The position numbers and the translations under genes are program-made. A stretch of 21,834 nt of DNA, from contig JXUT01143606.1 in NCBI GenBank assembly GCA_000934455.1, forward strand, positions 1 to 21,834. The letters run 5' to 3'. Below are positions 11,814 to 20,900 of this stretch, one piece after another (the first letter of the stretch is position 1; every line of letters begins with the position of its first letter). This DNA comes from Apostichopus parvimensis (taxonomy: Eukaryota; Echinodermata; Holothuroidea; Aspidochirotida; Stichopodidae). The notes under the pieces are model-generated. The model had not been told where the DNA came from. It was given only the letters and a program-made list of their open reading frames with translations, and made no database searches.

Positions 11814-12816
11814 GATGTCATCCAGGACACTAGGATCACAGTAATTCAGTGGGTTTAACTGCTGACGTCATCAGCCCAAATACCCTGGTACAAGGTTTTC
11901 TTTCAAAATGAAGTAATTATTGGATTTATTGAATTCTGATTCCATAATGGTAGATTTAGGAGCCTTGCAGAGCAGTCAGGATACCATCATCATAGATCTC
12001 ATGATATCACGAATAATCGTTCGCTTAGTCTTGATTTTCCTTCTATTTAGAAAATTACGTGAAATCTGTTAATTCCACAGCAGTAGAAAGACACATATAT
12101 TGTTTAGAATGTAACCTAGCAAGCATCAAGGCTCTAACAAACCAATCAATGATACAGAATTATTTCATATCAATCTCATTGATCAATTATCAATCAAACC
12201 ATCTAAGGAATCGTGTATGACCCAAATTGCAATGGTTTCCAATTTGGAAACCTCCTGGAAGAAAATGTACCATTATCCGGCTTATCACTTGCATTAGTAA
12301 TTGGGCACTGGAATTTTCCTCCCCCCGCCCCTCCCCCACCCAGCTCAGGCATCTATAAGTTAAATACACCTTGACTCTACGTGACACATCACTGATATAG
12401 CACAAAGAATTGTACTTCTGTTTCAGAATTTATTCAAGAAGTTGTACTCCCAGTGGAAGGATCATATAACCAAAAAACAATTTTGATCCCACAGATTTCT
12501 GCAGCCAAGAAGTCTTTCTTCTCGCTGCTAGCTTTAATTTCAGCAGAAGTGTCAACTGTCGCCGCGCTGCTATGCTTGATCAAGCATCAAAACTCAATGG
12601 AGCCGTTGCTACTGGCCAAAGTAAACAGGGGAATACCCATTTTATGTCCTCTTGTAACTTTCAATCACATTTTATTTATCAAAAGGATATCTTTGGAATC
12701 CATTTACAAGCTTTAATACTGGATTTGCCCTTTTTTTTTTGTAACGTTGGTATCTAGATACAAGAGAAGACGTTTTGAGTAACTTTGTGAAAATGATTTT
12801 GCATTTCCAATCACTG

Positions 12817-12841
12817 TTTTTTTTGGGGGGGGGGGGGGGGG
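12817..12841 (+). repeat. T8-G17 homopolymer pair
   Basis: Eight T are followed directly by 17 G and then CGGGGAG. It is the longest G run in the window, and its true length may vary between reads or individuals. Confidence 0.9.
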
Positions 12842-13166
12842 CGGGGAGTCCCTTGAGGGAATATATGCTCTATGTCATTATCTCCAAGAATAGAAAAGTA
12901 ATTTACCATTTGTGAGAAGTAGTATACATTATATATATATAGATACATAGATCCTGCTGAACATTATTTCATAACTGGAGGGTAGACTCCATCCAAATTC
13001 CAAGTCCTTACAAAATGATATCAAAAACATTTGTCATGTTTGTAGGACTTTCTAAGACCCCAGAGGAGAATAGCATACTGTACATGAATGAGGGTAAAAG
13101 TGAATTCTCTAGCACAGTTAGCTTGCTTTACCTATTTTGAAAATCATAAAACTTACTGGTTGATAT

Positions 13167-13456
13167 ATTTACGAGTGACGAGCTTACCTGTCTCCTCACA
13201 ACCTTAGCACCTCATTCTACAGTGTCTAGTATGTCCTAGTAATCCAATGTATCCGGGCAATTTCCGTAGGATTTGCTATCCACTACGAAAACGCATGTGC
13301 AGACACTTTGGATGGTAGAATGAGAAGGAAGGGCAACAACCGGAGGAGCCGGTCGTTGAGGGTGCACAGTGTTAAAAGATTACCAGGGCATACTAGACAC
13401 AGTAGAATGAGGTGCTAAGGTTGTGAGGAGACAGGTAAGCGAGGAGCGAAGTAAAT
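13167..13456. mobile_element. Foldback MITE with ~78-bp inverted arms, intact copy
   Basis: The left arm (13167-13244) and right arm (13378-13456) are near-perfect inverted copies, both starting ATTTAC at the outer edge and sharing CTTACCTGTCTCCTCACAAC and the following 40 bases. The arms enclose a unique centre with a GC-rich hairpin near 13337-13355. It lies in the exon A-B intron, its right edge 31 nt from the exon A splice donor. No clear target duplication is seen. The centre and right arm are repeated at 10605-10769. Confidence 0.85.
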
Positions 13457-13487
13457 CCCTGCATCCAGGGCAAACCATACAACTTAC

Positions 13488-13657
13488 CTTATCAACATGA
13501 ATGTAGAAGAAATGGTTTGAGTGGTACAGAAGTTTGATGAGGCGACGGACTTGTCTCAAGGCTCTTCCATTGACGACGAAAATGTACGCAATGCGGGCAG
13601 TACTGGGGGGTGAGAGGTTAACTTCATCAAGGTTGTCGACCTCCTTCAAAGGTTTTC
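13488..13657 (-). CDS. XYLT: Xylosyltransferase exon A (start of GT14 catalytic domain)
   Basis: Internal coding exon of a peptide-O-xylosyltransferase, the type II Golgi membrane enzyme that transfers xylose from UDP-xylose to serine in proteoglycan core proteins, the first step of heparan and chondroitin sulfate assembly. Read on the minus strand it has 2 bases completing an upstream codon, then 56 codons. It opens with a variable acidic linker ([13 protein letters not shown]), followed by the first beta strand and helix of the Branch/GT14 fold ([16 protein letters not shown], then [19 protein letters not shown]). The HVDK ending matches human XYLT1/2, as does the RxIAxxxVVxGRAxRQ pattern. 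The acceptor is TTACAG and the donor is AAG|GTAAGT; the exon ends in phase 0. A related family, the core-2 GlcNAc-transferases (GCNT), shares the fold but lacks the GRAxRQ pattern. The ORF reads on past the donor and stops in the intron, as expected. Exon limits were set from splice consensus and frame. Confidence 0.93.
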
Positions 13658-13770
13658 CTGTAAGATAAAAAGAAATTAAAAAAAAGTTTTTTCATAAGTA
13701 ATAACAAAAATGAAAGGGTTATTACACCAGAAATATGAGTTAGCATACGGTGTGAATACAAGAAGACATT

Positions 13771-13838
13771 CAACAATCTGCAACATACAACAATCTGCAA
13801 CATACAACAATCTGCAACATACAACAATCTGCAACATA
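13771..13838 (+). repeat. Perfect 4 x 17-bp tandem array
   Basis: Four identical copies of CAACAATCTGCAACATA with no mismatch. On the minus (gene sense) strand each unit reads TATGTTGCAGATTGTTG, so a TTGCAG acceptor-like motif recurs every 17 nt, ending 114 nt upstream of the true exon A acceptor. Perfect identity suggests recent expansion and likely length polymorphism. Confidence 0.95.
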
Positions 13839-14040
13839 ATTAGATTCATGATATTAATGAAGATCCATCCATGTAACAAAGTTACCATTCTGGGAACATT
13901 GGATATCTAATAGTGCAGGAAGTATGGAGTGGTATGTAAGTCAATGTGGAAATGAGAACTCAAAACTGCAAACAATGATCACTCAGCATGTTAGGACTCA
14001 AAAGCAATCAAGGGGTCTTGCGGCCTTATGGGTTATGACC

Positions 14041-14096
14041 ATCCCTCCCCCTCCCACCACCCCACCCATTGCCACCACCCCCACCCATTGCCCTTA
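14041..14096 (+). repeat. C-rich patch with duplicated CCACCCATTGCC
   Basis: A CCACC-rich low-complexity stretch in which CCACCCATTGCC occurs twice. No function is indicated. Confidence 0.75.
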
Positions 14097-14719
14097 GATC
14101 ATTGCAAAACATATGCAAAGAGCTTGTTTTGAAACTTACTCGTGTTCAGCCAATTAATCCCATTTAGTTTTTATGCCACACAGCAAGAAGATAAAGCTTT
14201 ACAGTGAAACATAAGTAGAAGGAATATTATATATATTACAAAATGACAAATGGCCCTGTAGGGTCCTGAGAAACATTAAGTTCACCCCTGTAAGCAATAG
14301 GATTACATTATCATTGAAGCAGATTGATATGTCATTTACAGTTCAGACAATACAAAGTGCTCATACAAAAATAAATGAAAAGTGACTTTTTTCTTCTTCT
14401 CATGGTATGTGTGAATCAATTATAGAATAGAACAACCAAAACTGTCCTTTCAGGAATGTTGCTGATAAAAGCCATCCAGAAATAACCAATACTAAAGACT
14501 GCAGTCTCACACAGACCTTTACAGTACATATCAACCTTGATGTCTCGGTTTGGACAACCACAAATAAAACCCTTCAAGTTGTCCAAATTTTAGGACAACC
14601 TTCAAACTTCCGTCCACATCATGATCCCTCAGTTTGTGACTTGTATATATTTCTCTAAAAAAGATTCGAGGAAATAAATATATATATATACATACACATA
14701 TATATTGCTCTGATACCCT

Positions 14720-15301
14720 TTATACCCCGGGGAAAGTCTGAACCAAGTCACCATTGGCAAATTTGATCATTTTTTGAATATATGAGATTCTAAAAAGGTT
14801 TGAAATCATTCGCGCGGTTACCCACGGATTTCTTTTATCTTCCGTCTCTTCTTCATCCGTTCTCTCCATCATGCTCCCATTCCCATCTTCTTCCACCTCT
14901 TCTCCTCCTATATACTCTACGAGAAACAGCAGCTGGCCCAAATGTCCCACATTTCCAAATAATTTTGAACGAATAAAATCTACTACACCAGGAGAAAAGT
15001 CTTCCAACCGAGTGACTTGACTTTCCTAGACAGCAGGTGCCATAGAATTTGTTTCATTCCGCTTCTGCGGTGTCACCCTTGCATGGTAATTGCGGACACG
15101 TTTTGAATTTATTTTCCACGTTACCGATGCGGAGGCGATATAGATAGGCCATCTCCAAGAAAGAGAAAAACGAAGAACAAATGAAACAACAAACCCAAAG
15201 AATAACCTAATTGATTTCCTCTGAAAGGACGGCTGACTAGATGCACTCCACGGCAAAAGAAAAAAAATCAATTTACTAATACTGTTCATCAATCTTATCA
15301 C
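14720..15301 (-). other. Possible two-part ORF split by one in-frame TAG
   Basis: Minus strand. Two open stretches share one frame and are separated by a single TAG near 15026. The upstream part has an ATG 12 nt inside the open stretch, giving MNSISKLIFFLLPWSASS, a hydrophobic start that resembles a signal peptide or signal anchor. The downstream part (about 100 codons, no early ATG) has a hydrophobic LGQLLFLVEY segment followed by an acidic EEVEEDGNGS and DEEETEDKR stretch. I do not recognise either part. It could be a decayed gene, exons of a nested or upstream gene, or chance. An N-terminal xylosyltransferase exon is possible in principle, but no phase 1 donor fits exon A convincingly. Confidence 0.25.
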
Positions 15302-16025
15302 AGAAGCCAGTAACTAAATTGTATATGCATAAACAAAAAATTGTATACACAGAGAAGGATAGATGAGTCTTTCATATTTTTGAGAGATCATCTTAAAAGG
15401 GAAAAAACAAAAGGAGAAAAATTGAGAGAACCAAGTAGACCTTGATATTAAACTAAAGTAGTGCGCAAACTTGATCATGTTTATATACATCATTGTTGCA
15501 TGGTACTTGCTATCCTCCAACAGCAATTTCAGATATAAATAGCTAGAACATGAAACATCATAAAAATGATGGAAAAATCACTCTGTTATTTCATAGAATT
15601 TAAGAGGAAAGAAGTGTTTTAGCTAAAATATGGGATTCCAATAATCAGTGACATCAGCAAGCCCAGAATTTCACAATTTTGGCCACTTGATTCAAAATTC
15701 CAGTGCTTCAAAATCTAAATGACATACTTGTCTAAAATCAAAGTTTTCTACTGGCATTTACCTGAATTGCAAAACACATTGGTTACGGTAAAGGCGTAAA
15801 GATAGCAGGCCAAATGATATCTGCTGATAATGTAGTGCAATTACATTAAATACAGGATTTAGTTAGTAGCTGGTACAGAAATCATGCTGCCTCTCTGACT
15901 GACGATTGTCAACAGACTTCATGTGTTTACGTTCTTAATTTCTACCGGCAGAAAATTATCACTGCCTTTCTTTTTCTTTGGCTACTGTCAAACCATCAAA
16001 ATCCATTGACAATTTAGCCAGTAAA

Positions 16026-16097
16026 TAGCCCAAATTTCGATGCCTACCTCGGATTTACAAGCCCTGTGTTCTGTACTTACTGAGCTATATCATCCTT
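16026..16097 (-). repeat. tRNA-Thr(UGU)-like sequence, probably a SINE head or tRNA pseudogene
   Basis: On the minus strand the stretch reads GATATAGCTCAGTAAGTA, a good pol III A box, then a GGGCTTGTAAATCC anticodon arm with anticodon TGT, then GAGGTAGGCATCGAAATTTG in the place of the T arm. The D-stem partner strand has extra bases (CAGAAC instead of GAGC) and the B box is degenerate, so it is unlikely to be a working tRNA. A tRNA-derived SINE is the likeliest source; no clear SINE tail was recognised in the sequence that follows. Confidence 0.5.
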
Positions 16098-16646
16098 AGA
16101 TGGGAGGAGGTGATTGTACCTTCTTTAGTAAACTCAAAACCTACTGGGTTTGGTATTTACCAAAGATCAGATACTTACCTGTCTCTATTCTATTTATATG
16201 CAATCAAAACAACCTTCTGTAGCTTACCAAAGTTAATAACACACACAAAACTGGTATCAGTACAAACTATAGTAAAGCAAGGGAGGTCGAAAATACCGAA
16301 AAATGTTCATACATGTTCAAAACGTGCAAAAAATTAACAGGATTGATACTTTATCAGAGCGTGATACAGGCAGGTGATGTGATCTTGAATTCAGGTCCTT
16401 ACTGGCTTCACAAACTTCACCAAAACTTGACCACTCAACAAGATTCCAGGGACTGAAAATTAACCTGGAGTTATAGTTGTAAGCTTTGAGAATGGTAGTA
16501 TCTGAAGGAAGAGGGAGTGTGCATACACCCTGAAGTAGGGCAGCGGGGAAGCAACTGGTGCTAAAATGTTACCAACTTTTGTCATTAGCTAGTTTGATTT
16601 GAGTGAATAATGGAGACAGGTAAAGGGAGCAGTGAAGTAAAATATG

Positions 16647-17003
16647 TAAAGACTCGCCCCAAACCGTGGGCGGCAATCTGAAAAAGTTAACTTTCTGTTG
16701 CTTACAAGTGACGTTTTGTTCGTGTCACTACAAAATGCAGACAGTAATATAACGTGATACCTTGTTATCTTTTATCTAGACCTGAGATGTCCATCGCTGC
16801 TATGCACACTGTGTTGTGGGTATTGACCGTAGCTACATACATATTGACTGTACACTTGTGTCTAATTACCGACGGTAGCAAGCTGTGTGTGCATTTTCTG
16901 GGATCGATGGTGGTATCTAACACTTCTGTTACACCTCATTCGACACTAGGTCAGATTACCGGCATTAGACATTTCTTCTTGCGCGAGTCTTCACACCCTT
17001 TAA
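16647..17003 (+). mobile_element. TTAA-bounded MITE, copy 2 (left end eroded)
   Basis: Colinear with 6507-6872 from AAAGACTCGCCCCAAACCGT to GAGTCTTCACACCCTTTAA, with scattered substitutions and small indels; most positions match by eye. The right end keeps the TTAAAGGGTGTGAAGACTCG inverted repeat and TTAA edge, but the outer left TTAAAGG is missing. Open frames across it (such as the plus-strand one from 16754) are not conserved as coding, since the other copy has stops and indels in the same stretch. Confidence 0.82.
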
Positions 17004-17535
17004 GGTACTGGTCAACCTCTATAGCCTGGCAACTCTCGGAAAGGATGGAAACTCGGATTCCAGATGTCAATTGACATCAGTGCAACGGCTTCAACACCAT
17101 GGATGTTAGACAATTATTATCTTTATTCAATCTGGAGTGATCTCAGTTCTGGATCTAAATCTCACTAGTAGCTTAGCATTTATTAAAATAGCTAGACATA
17201 TTACCTTTTATAGAGCCCTAGAATGCAAGCTTTTTGGCTTCTCTCCTTCCGACCAAAAAAATATTTGAAAACTGTCAACGCCTGTGAATTATTATTCCTA
17301 ATCGACGGTTGCGACTGAACGCTTGATAAATCTCATTTCATGATAAACATCCCATGAATGATTTCCTTTCATTAACAGTATGGATATCCTTATAATCTAT
17401 CTTGGTAGGAAAGTCGACAGATCTCTGTAAACTTTTCGCTTGTCAGTTGATACAAAACTTAAAGAAGCAGAAAAGATGAAAGTAAGAAGATCAACACGAT
17501 GGATTGCTCAATGTGTTCCTATAAACCCATCTTCC

Positions 17536-17643
17536 TATACTTTTATGTACAGTATCTCAATATATACTTTTATGTACAGTATCTCAATACATACTTTTAT
17601 GTACCGTATCTCCATATATAATTTTATGTACAGTATCTCAATT
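17536..17643 (+). repeat. 4 x 27-bp minisatellite
   Basis: Four units based on TATACTTTTATGTACAGTAT followed by CTCAATA. The first two are identical; the third and fourth carry a few substitutions. Because 27 is a multiple of three the array stays open in one frame and creates a spurious repetitive ORF from 17440. Confidence 0.92.
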
Positions 17644-17870
17644 ACCTGAGATTTCTAACACCGCCCAATGGTCAACGATAACATGTAACTTAAATAATAC
17701 AACTTGGTTATTGTTTGCCAGCTGGATAAATTGCTGTGAAAGTAACATTTATTAGAGTATTAGAGGTCCTGACATTTCAGAATTCCTTCTTCATTGGTTC
17801 AATAATAAAATTCCTTGTCCATTGGTCCGAAAATAATATATTCATTGTTCGTTTCTCCAATTTAGTTGTC

Positions 17871-17959
17871 TGTCTGTATAGCATCTTTTAAGTGTTTCTT
17901 TACTTGTTTTTGTTTGTATGCCTTTCAAGAAGATCCTGCTAGGATTGAAATGCCAGGCC
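17871..17959 (+). repeat. Second copy of the AAGAAGATCCTGCTAGGAT repeat
   Basis: The core at 17920-17959 reads GCCTTTCAAGAAGATCCTGC then TAGGATTGAAATGCCAGGCC, with a T-rich leader of similar composition before it. It is in the opposite orientation to the copy near 4902. It has no open frame and no clear target duplication. Confidence 0.7.
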
Positions 17960-20900
17960 CTCTAACTTGTACAAAGTACATAAGTCTTATGTAGTACTAC
18001 ATTTATAAGCAGTTGGTTAACAATTTTATATCTCTTGGATAAATTTTAGATTGACTAATGTGTTGAAAATGCTGTTGGGAAACTAGTCAAATATATTCAT
18101 CAATAAGTTTGCACTGAATGTTGAATATTTGAGCAAATTCAAACAGCTGCTAAAAATTAAGACTGTAACTTTACAGCGCATTCCTTAGTAATTAAATTCA
18201 GAGCCGTCACTTTAAATCTCAAACTGGAAATTTATGTGACAGGGACTGTCACATGTTATTACTTCATGTTCCCTTCTCATGTTACTAACTTTCTATATGT
18301 TTGCTCACAAACAATGTCTAATTGATTACTGCGATATTTATACACACACTCACACAAAAATATTCAAACTGTCAAAGGGTTTACGACAAAACTACTTCAG
18401 CTGTGAAATTATGCGATTCAGAAACGGGATCCTCGTTGTTTTAATCAAGTCGCGCATTTCAGAAATTGACAATATAGCTAATTGATTGGTCTATCATGGG
18501 AATGTTTCAAAGGAAGTCAACTTTATTGATTCTAAAGAAATAATTGAAGTGACAGACATATTGGCATCCATGCAAACATCGAAGCATTAGCCTTTTATTT
18601 TTTTAGTAATGAATGTTGCTCGCTGCTCTTTTTTCTATCTTTGGATTTCCATAAATATTAAGTAATGCCTATAAACAACCTCCCCATGTTGTTTTCTTGT
18701 TTTACTGCCAATTACTTCATGTGGAACAAAACAAAAGAATCGATTTTCTTTTCCTTCTTGAACTGTGGACGCTACCTGCCAGCATTTATATTGATGTCTT
18801 AGCCAAGTTCCATTTGTCCGCAGTCTTTGTAAATTATAAGACTTCTAGCCGACATTGTCCTTTCATTATTGCATTAAGCTGTAATTCCAGCTGCAAAAGC
18901 TGTACGCTGTAGTGGCAGTTCATGCGGTCGTGAGAATTCAGTTCACAGACCGAAGACTAAGTTTGTATATAGATAGTTAATAAATGTAGTTACAGATTGA
19001 TCATAGATACAAATTTATTTAATGGCAACATCTTTCAATGATAATTTAATATTCAGGGGAAGGAACAAATGGTACCATATTTGGAATAGGCAAATCTGCT
19101 ATTATAATGAAAAACTCTCCATAAAGCTGAAGCATCAGACTTTGGTTTAAATAACAGTTTTAACAATTTACGAAGAAGCTAAATCGTTGGGGCAAAACAC
19201 TGATGACTATGTATTTGTTTTGCCTCTCCTCTCAGCGTTTTAGTTTTATCGATGATCCATTGTTTTGAGATGGGTAACGTGGACGGGGGTAAGAAAATAA
19301 AGATTTCCCAGTACACAGTTCGTCAAGTTAAAGCCAGGCAAATGACTTTTACAGCCCTTGACACACACTGGTGCGCTGGTCATGAGCATTTCATATACGT
19401 GCTGAAAATTCCAGAATATATCTTCAACTTCCGAGAAAAGTATACATAATGAACAGAGAGGAATCATGCATTCTCATGCATATCAATGATAATGAAAATG
19501 GGGAAATTCATGATAAATAGGAATGTATGTATATTAACTAGCCAGAAAAAGCTATTATTCATATAACCGGTAACCTTAGAGACTGGCATTTAATTCCCAC
19601 CTCTAACGGCAGCTCTTACTACACAATCTTAGGACTAAGTGCAGACCAGTCTTTATTCCATATCACTCCACGCATGCATCGAAAATTAAACGTGCTCAAG
19701 GAACTTTCGAGTATATTTTAATATGCTCTTGCGAATATTAAGTCTGAGGCAATTTTAGTGGATTCGGTATTTCTAATTGGCTTCAGAGAATTAAAAAGTC
19801 TAATTCTGTGCCAAAGTGACTCCCAGGAGGAATGAGAGGAGCTGCATCTGTAATTGGTGTTTCGGAATTAATATCGGTAAAAATGCATTTATATATATAT
19901 ATCTGTTTTTGATCTTAAACAGGTGGCAAGAGGGATCTTATAAAGGCACGAAGAAGCTATTTAAAGCAGCACGTTAAATTATTAAAATTATATATAAACG
20001 TTTATTTTGCTTTCCATCACATTCACTGAAGGAACTGTATTGATGCATTAAAAGTATTTCAACTTCAAAAGGGGAAGTTGTAAATGACAGCTTACTTCAG
20101 CACGTTGACCAAATGGTGATACCTCACACACAATGTAAGAACTAACTGAATGGAAATTTCCCACGGATGCTTACCTGTATAGCTCCCTCTTTCACACGTG
20201 AACCATAAATGGACATGTGCAACAATCTTTTTTGTAACATAGCTGTGATAAATAAAAACTGATCAGACCCCCCTCCACTTCCCCCCGCCCCACTTCATGC
20301 TCAGTGTTCAGCATTACAACAAGGTCAATTGATTTTACAATCTCTGCATTTTTACATTAAATCCTGTACTTGGTCATATGATGCACATTTAGACTATAAA
20401 TTAGGTCTATTATTAGGTTGTAACGCAAACAGGGGTATAAAATCATATGCCTGACTGACAATGGCGGTGGGGACCATGGTCACCACCCATCTCACATTGC
20501 GCACGCCACTGAGGGCAGTATTTACATTACAAATTTAACTTTTTTGTTGCCTATCTGGGGGTTTACACAACAAATTGGTCTGCCAATCATTAAAAAAGTG
20601 GTGTATAATATACGCTGTATCTATAACCACAATATCTTAGAAAGCTGGAAGCTGAAGGTTTGATCAGAATTTTGCCAATCAAGTTTACAATAACTCAATA
20701 CAAAATGCAGTTTTAATAACTATATCCACGACCACATGTACAAGCACCTAATTCGATCCTTCTTAGTCGCCTACTGTTACATCCATGCAACAAAGGACTT
20801 CTTGATAAATCCCACCCAACAGTGACTTGTACTCCCCCACCCGCCCCCCCCCCAAAAAAAAAGAATGTTACACCACCTAATTGTCAAACATTTCATTTTC

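Larger units (their letters stand above)
10311..13487 (-). other. Intron between exons A and B
   Basis: A 3,177-nt phase 0 intron with GTAAGT donor and CTCCCAG acceptor in gene sense. It holds an intact foldback element (13167-13456), a truncated direct copy of the same family (10605-10769), a five-unit minisatellite (11682-11813) and a T8-G17 tract (12817-12841). Open frames inside it, including one of 105 codons at 11172-11489 on the minus strand, show no recognisable domain and no splice support, and I do not count them as genes. Confidence 0.9.

Noticed and set aside
12568..12581. TGCTTGATCAAGCA perfect palindrome
   Set aside because: A single 14-bp palindrome with no partner or context; expected at low frequency by chance.
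13771..13838. CRISPR-like regular repeat
   Set aside because: Units are 17 bp, head to tail with no spacers, in a eukaryotic intron.
13676..13888. Minus-strand ORFs rich in MLQIVVCCRLL repeats
   Set aside because: They are translations of the 17-bp tandem array and the adjacent T-rich tract upstream of the exon A acceptor.
16754..17074. 106-codon plus-strand ORF
   Set aside because: It covers TTAA-MITE copy 2; the same stretch in copy 1 is broken by indels and stops.
17440..17649. Plus-strand ORF with repeated TFMYSISI
   Set aside because: The repetition is just the 27-bp minisatellite read in frame.
19246..19467. Overlapping ORFs on both strands with several cysteines on the minus strand
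   Set aside because: No match to the cysteine block expected upstream of the XYLT catalytic domain, and no fitting phase 1 donor.
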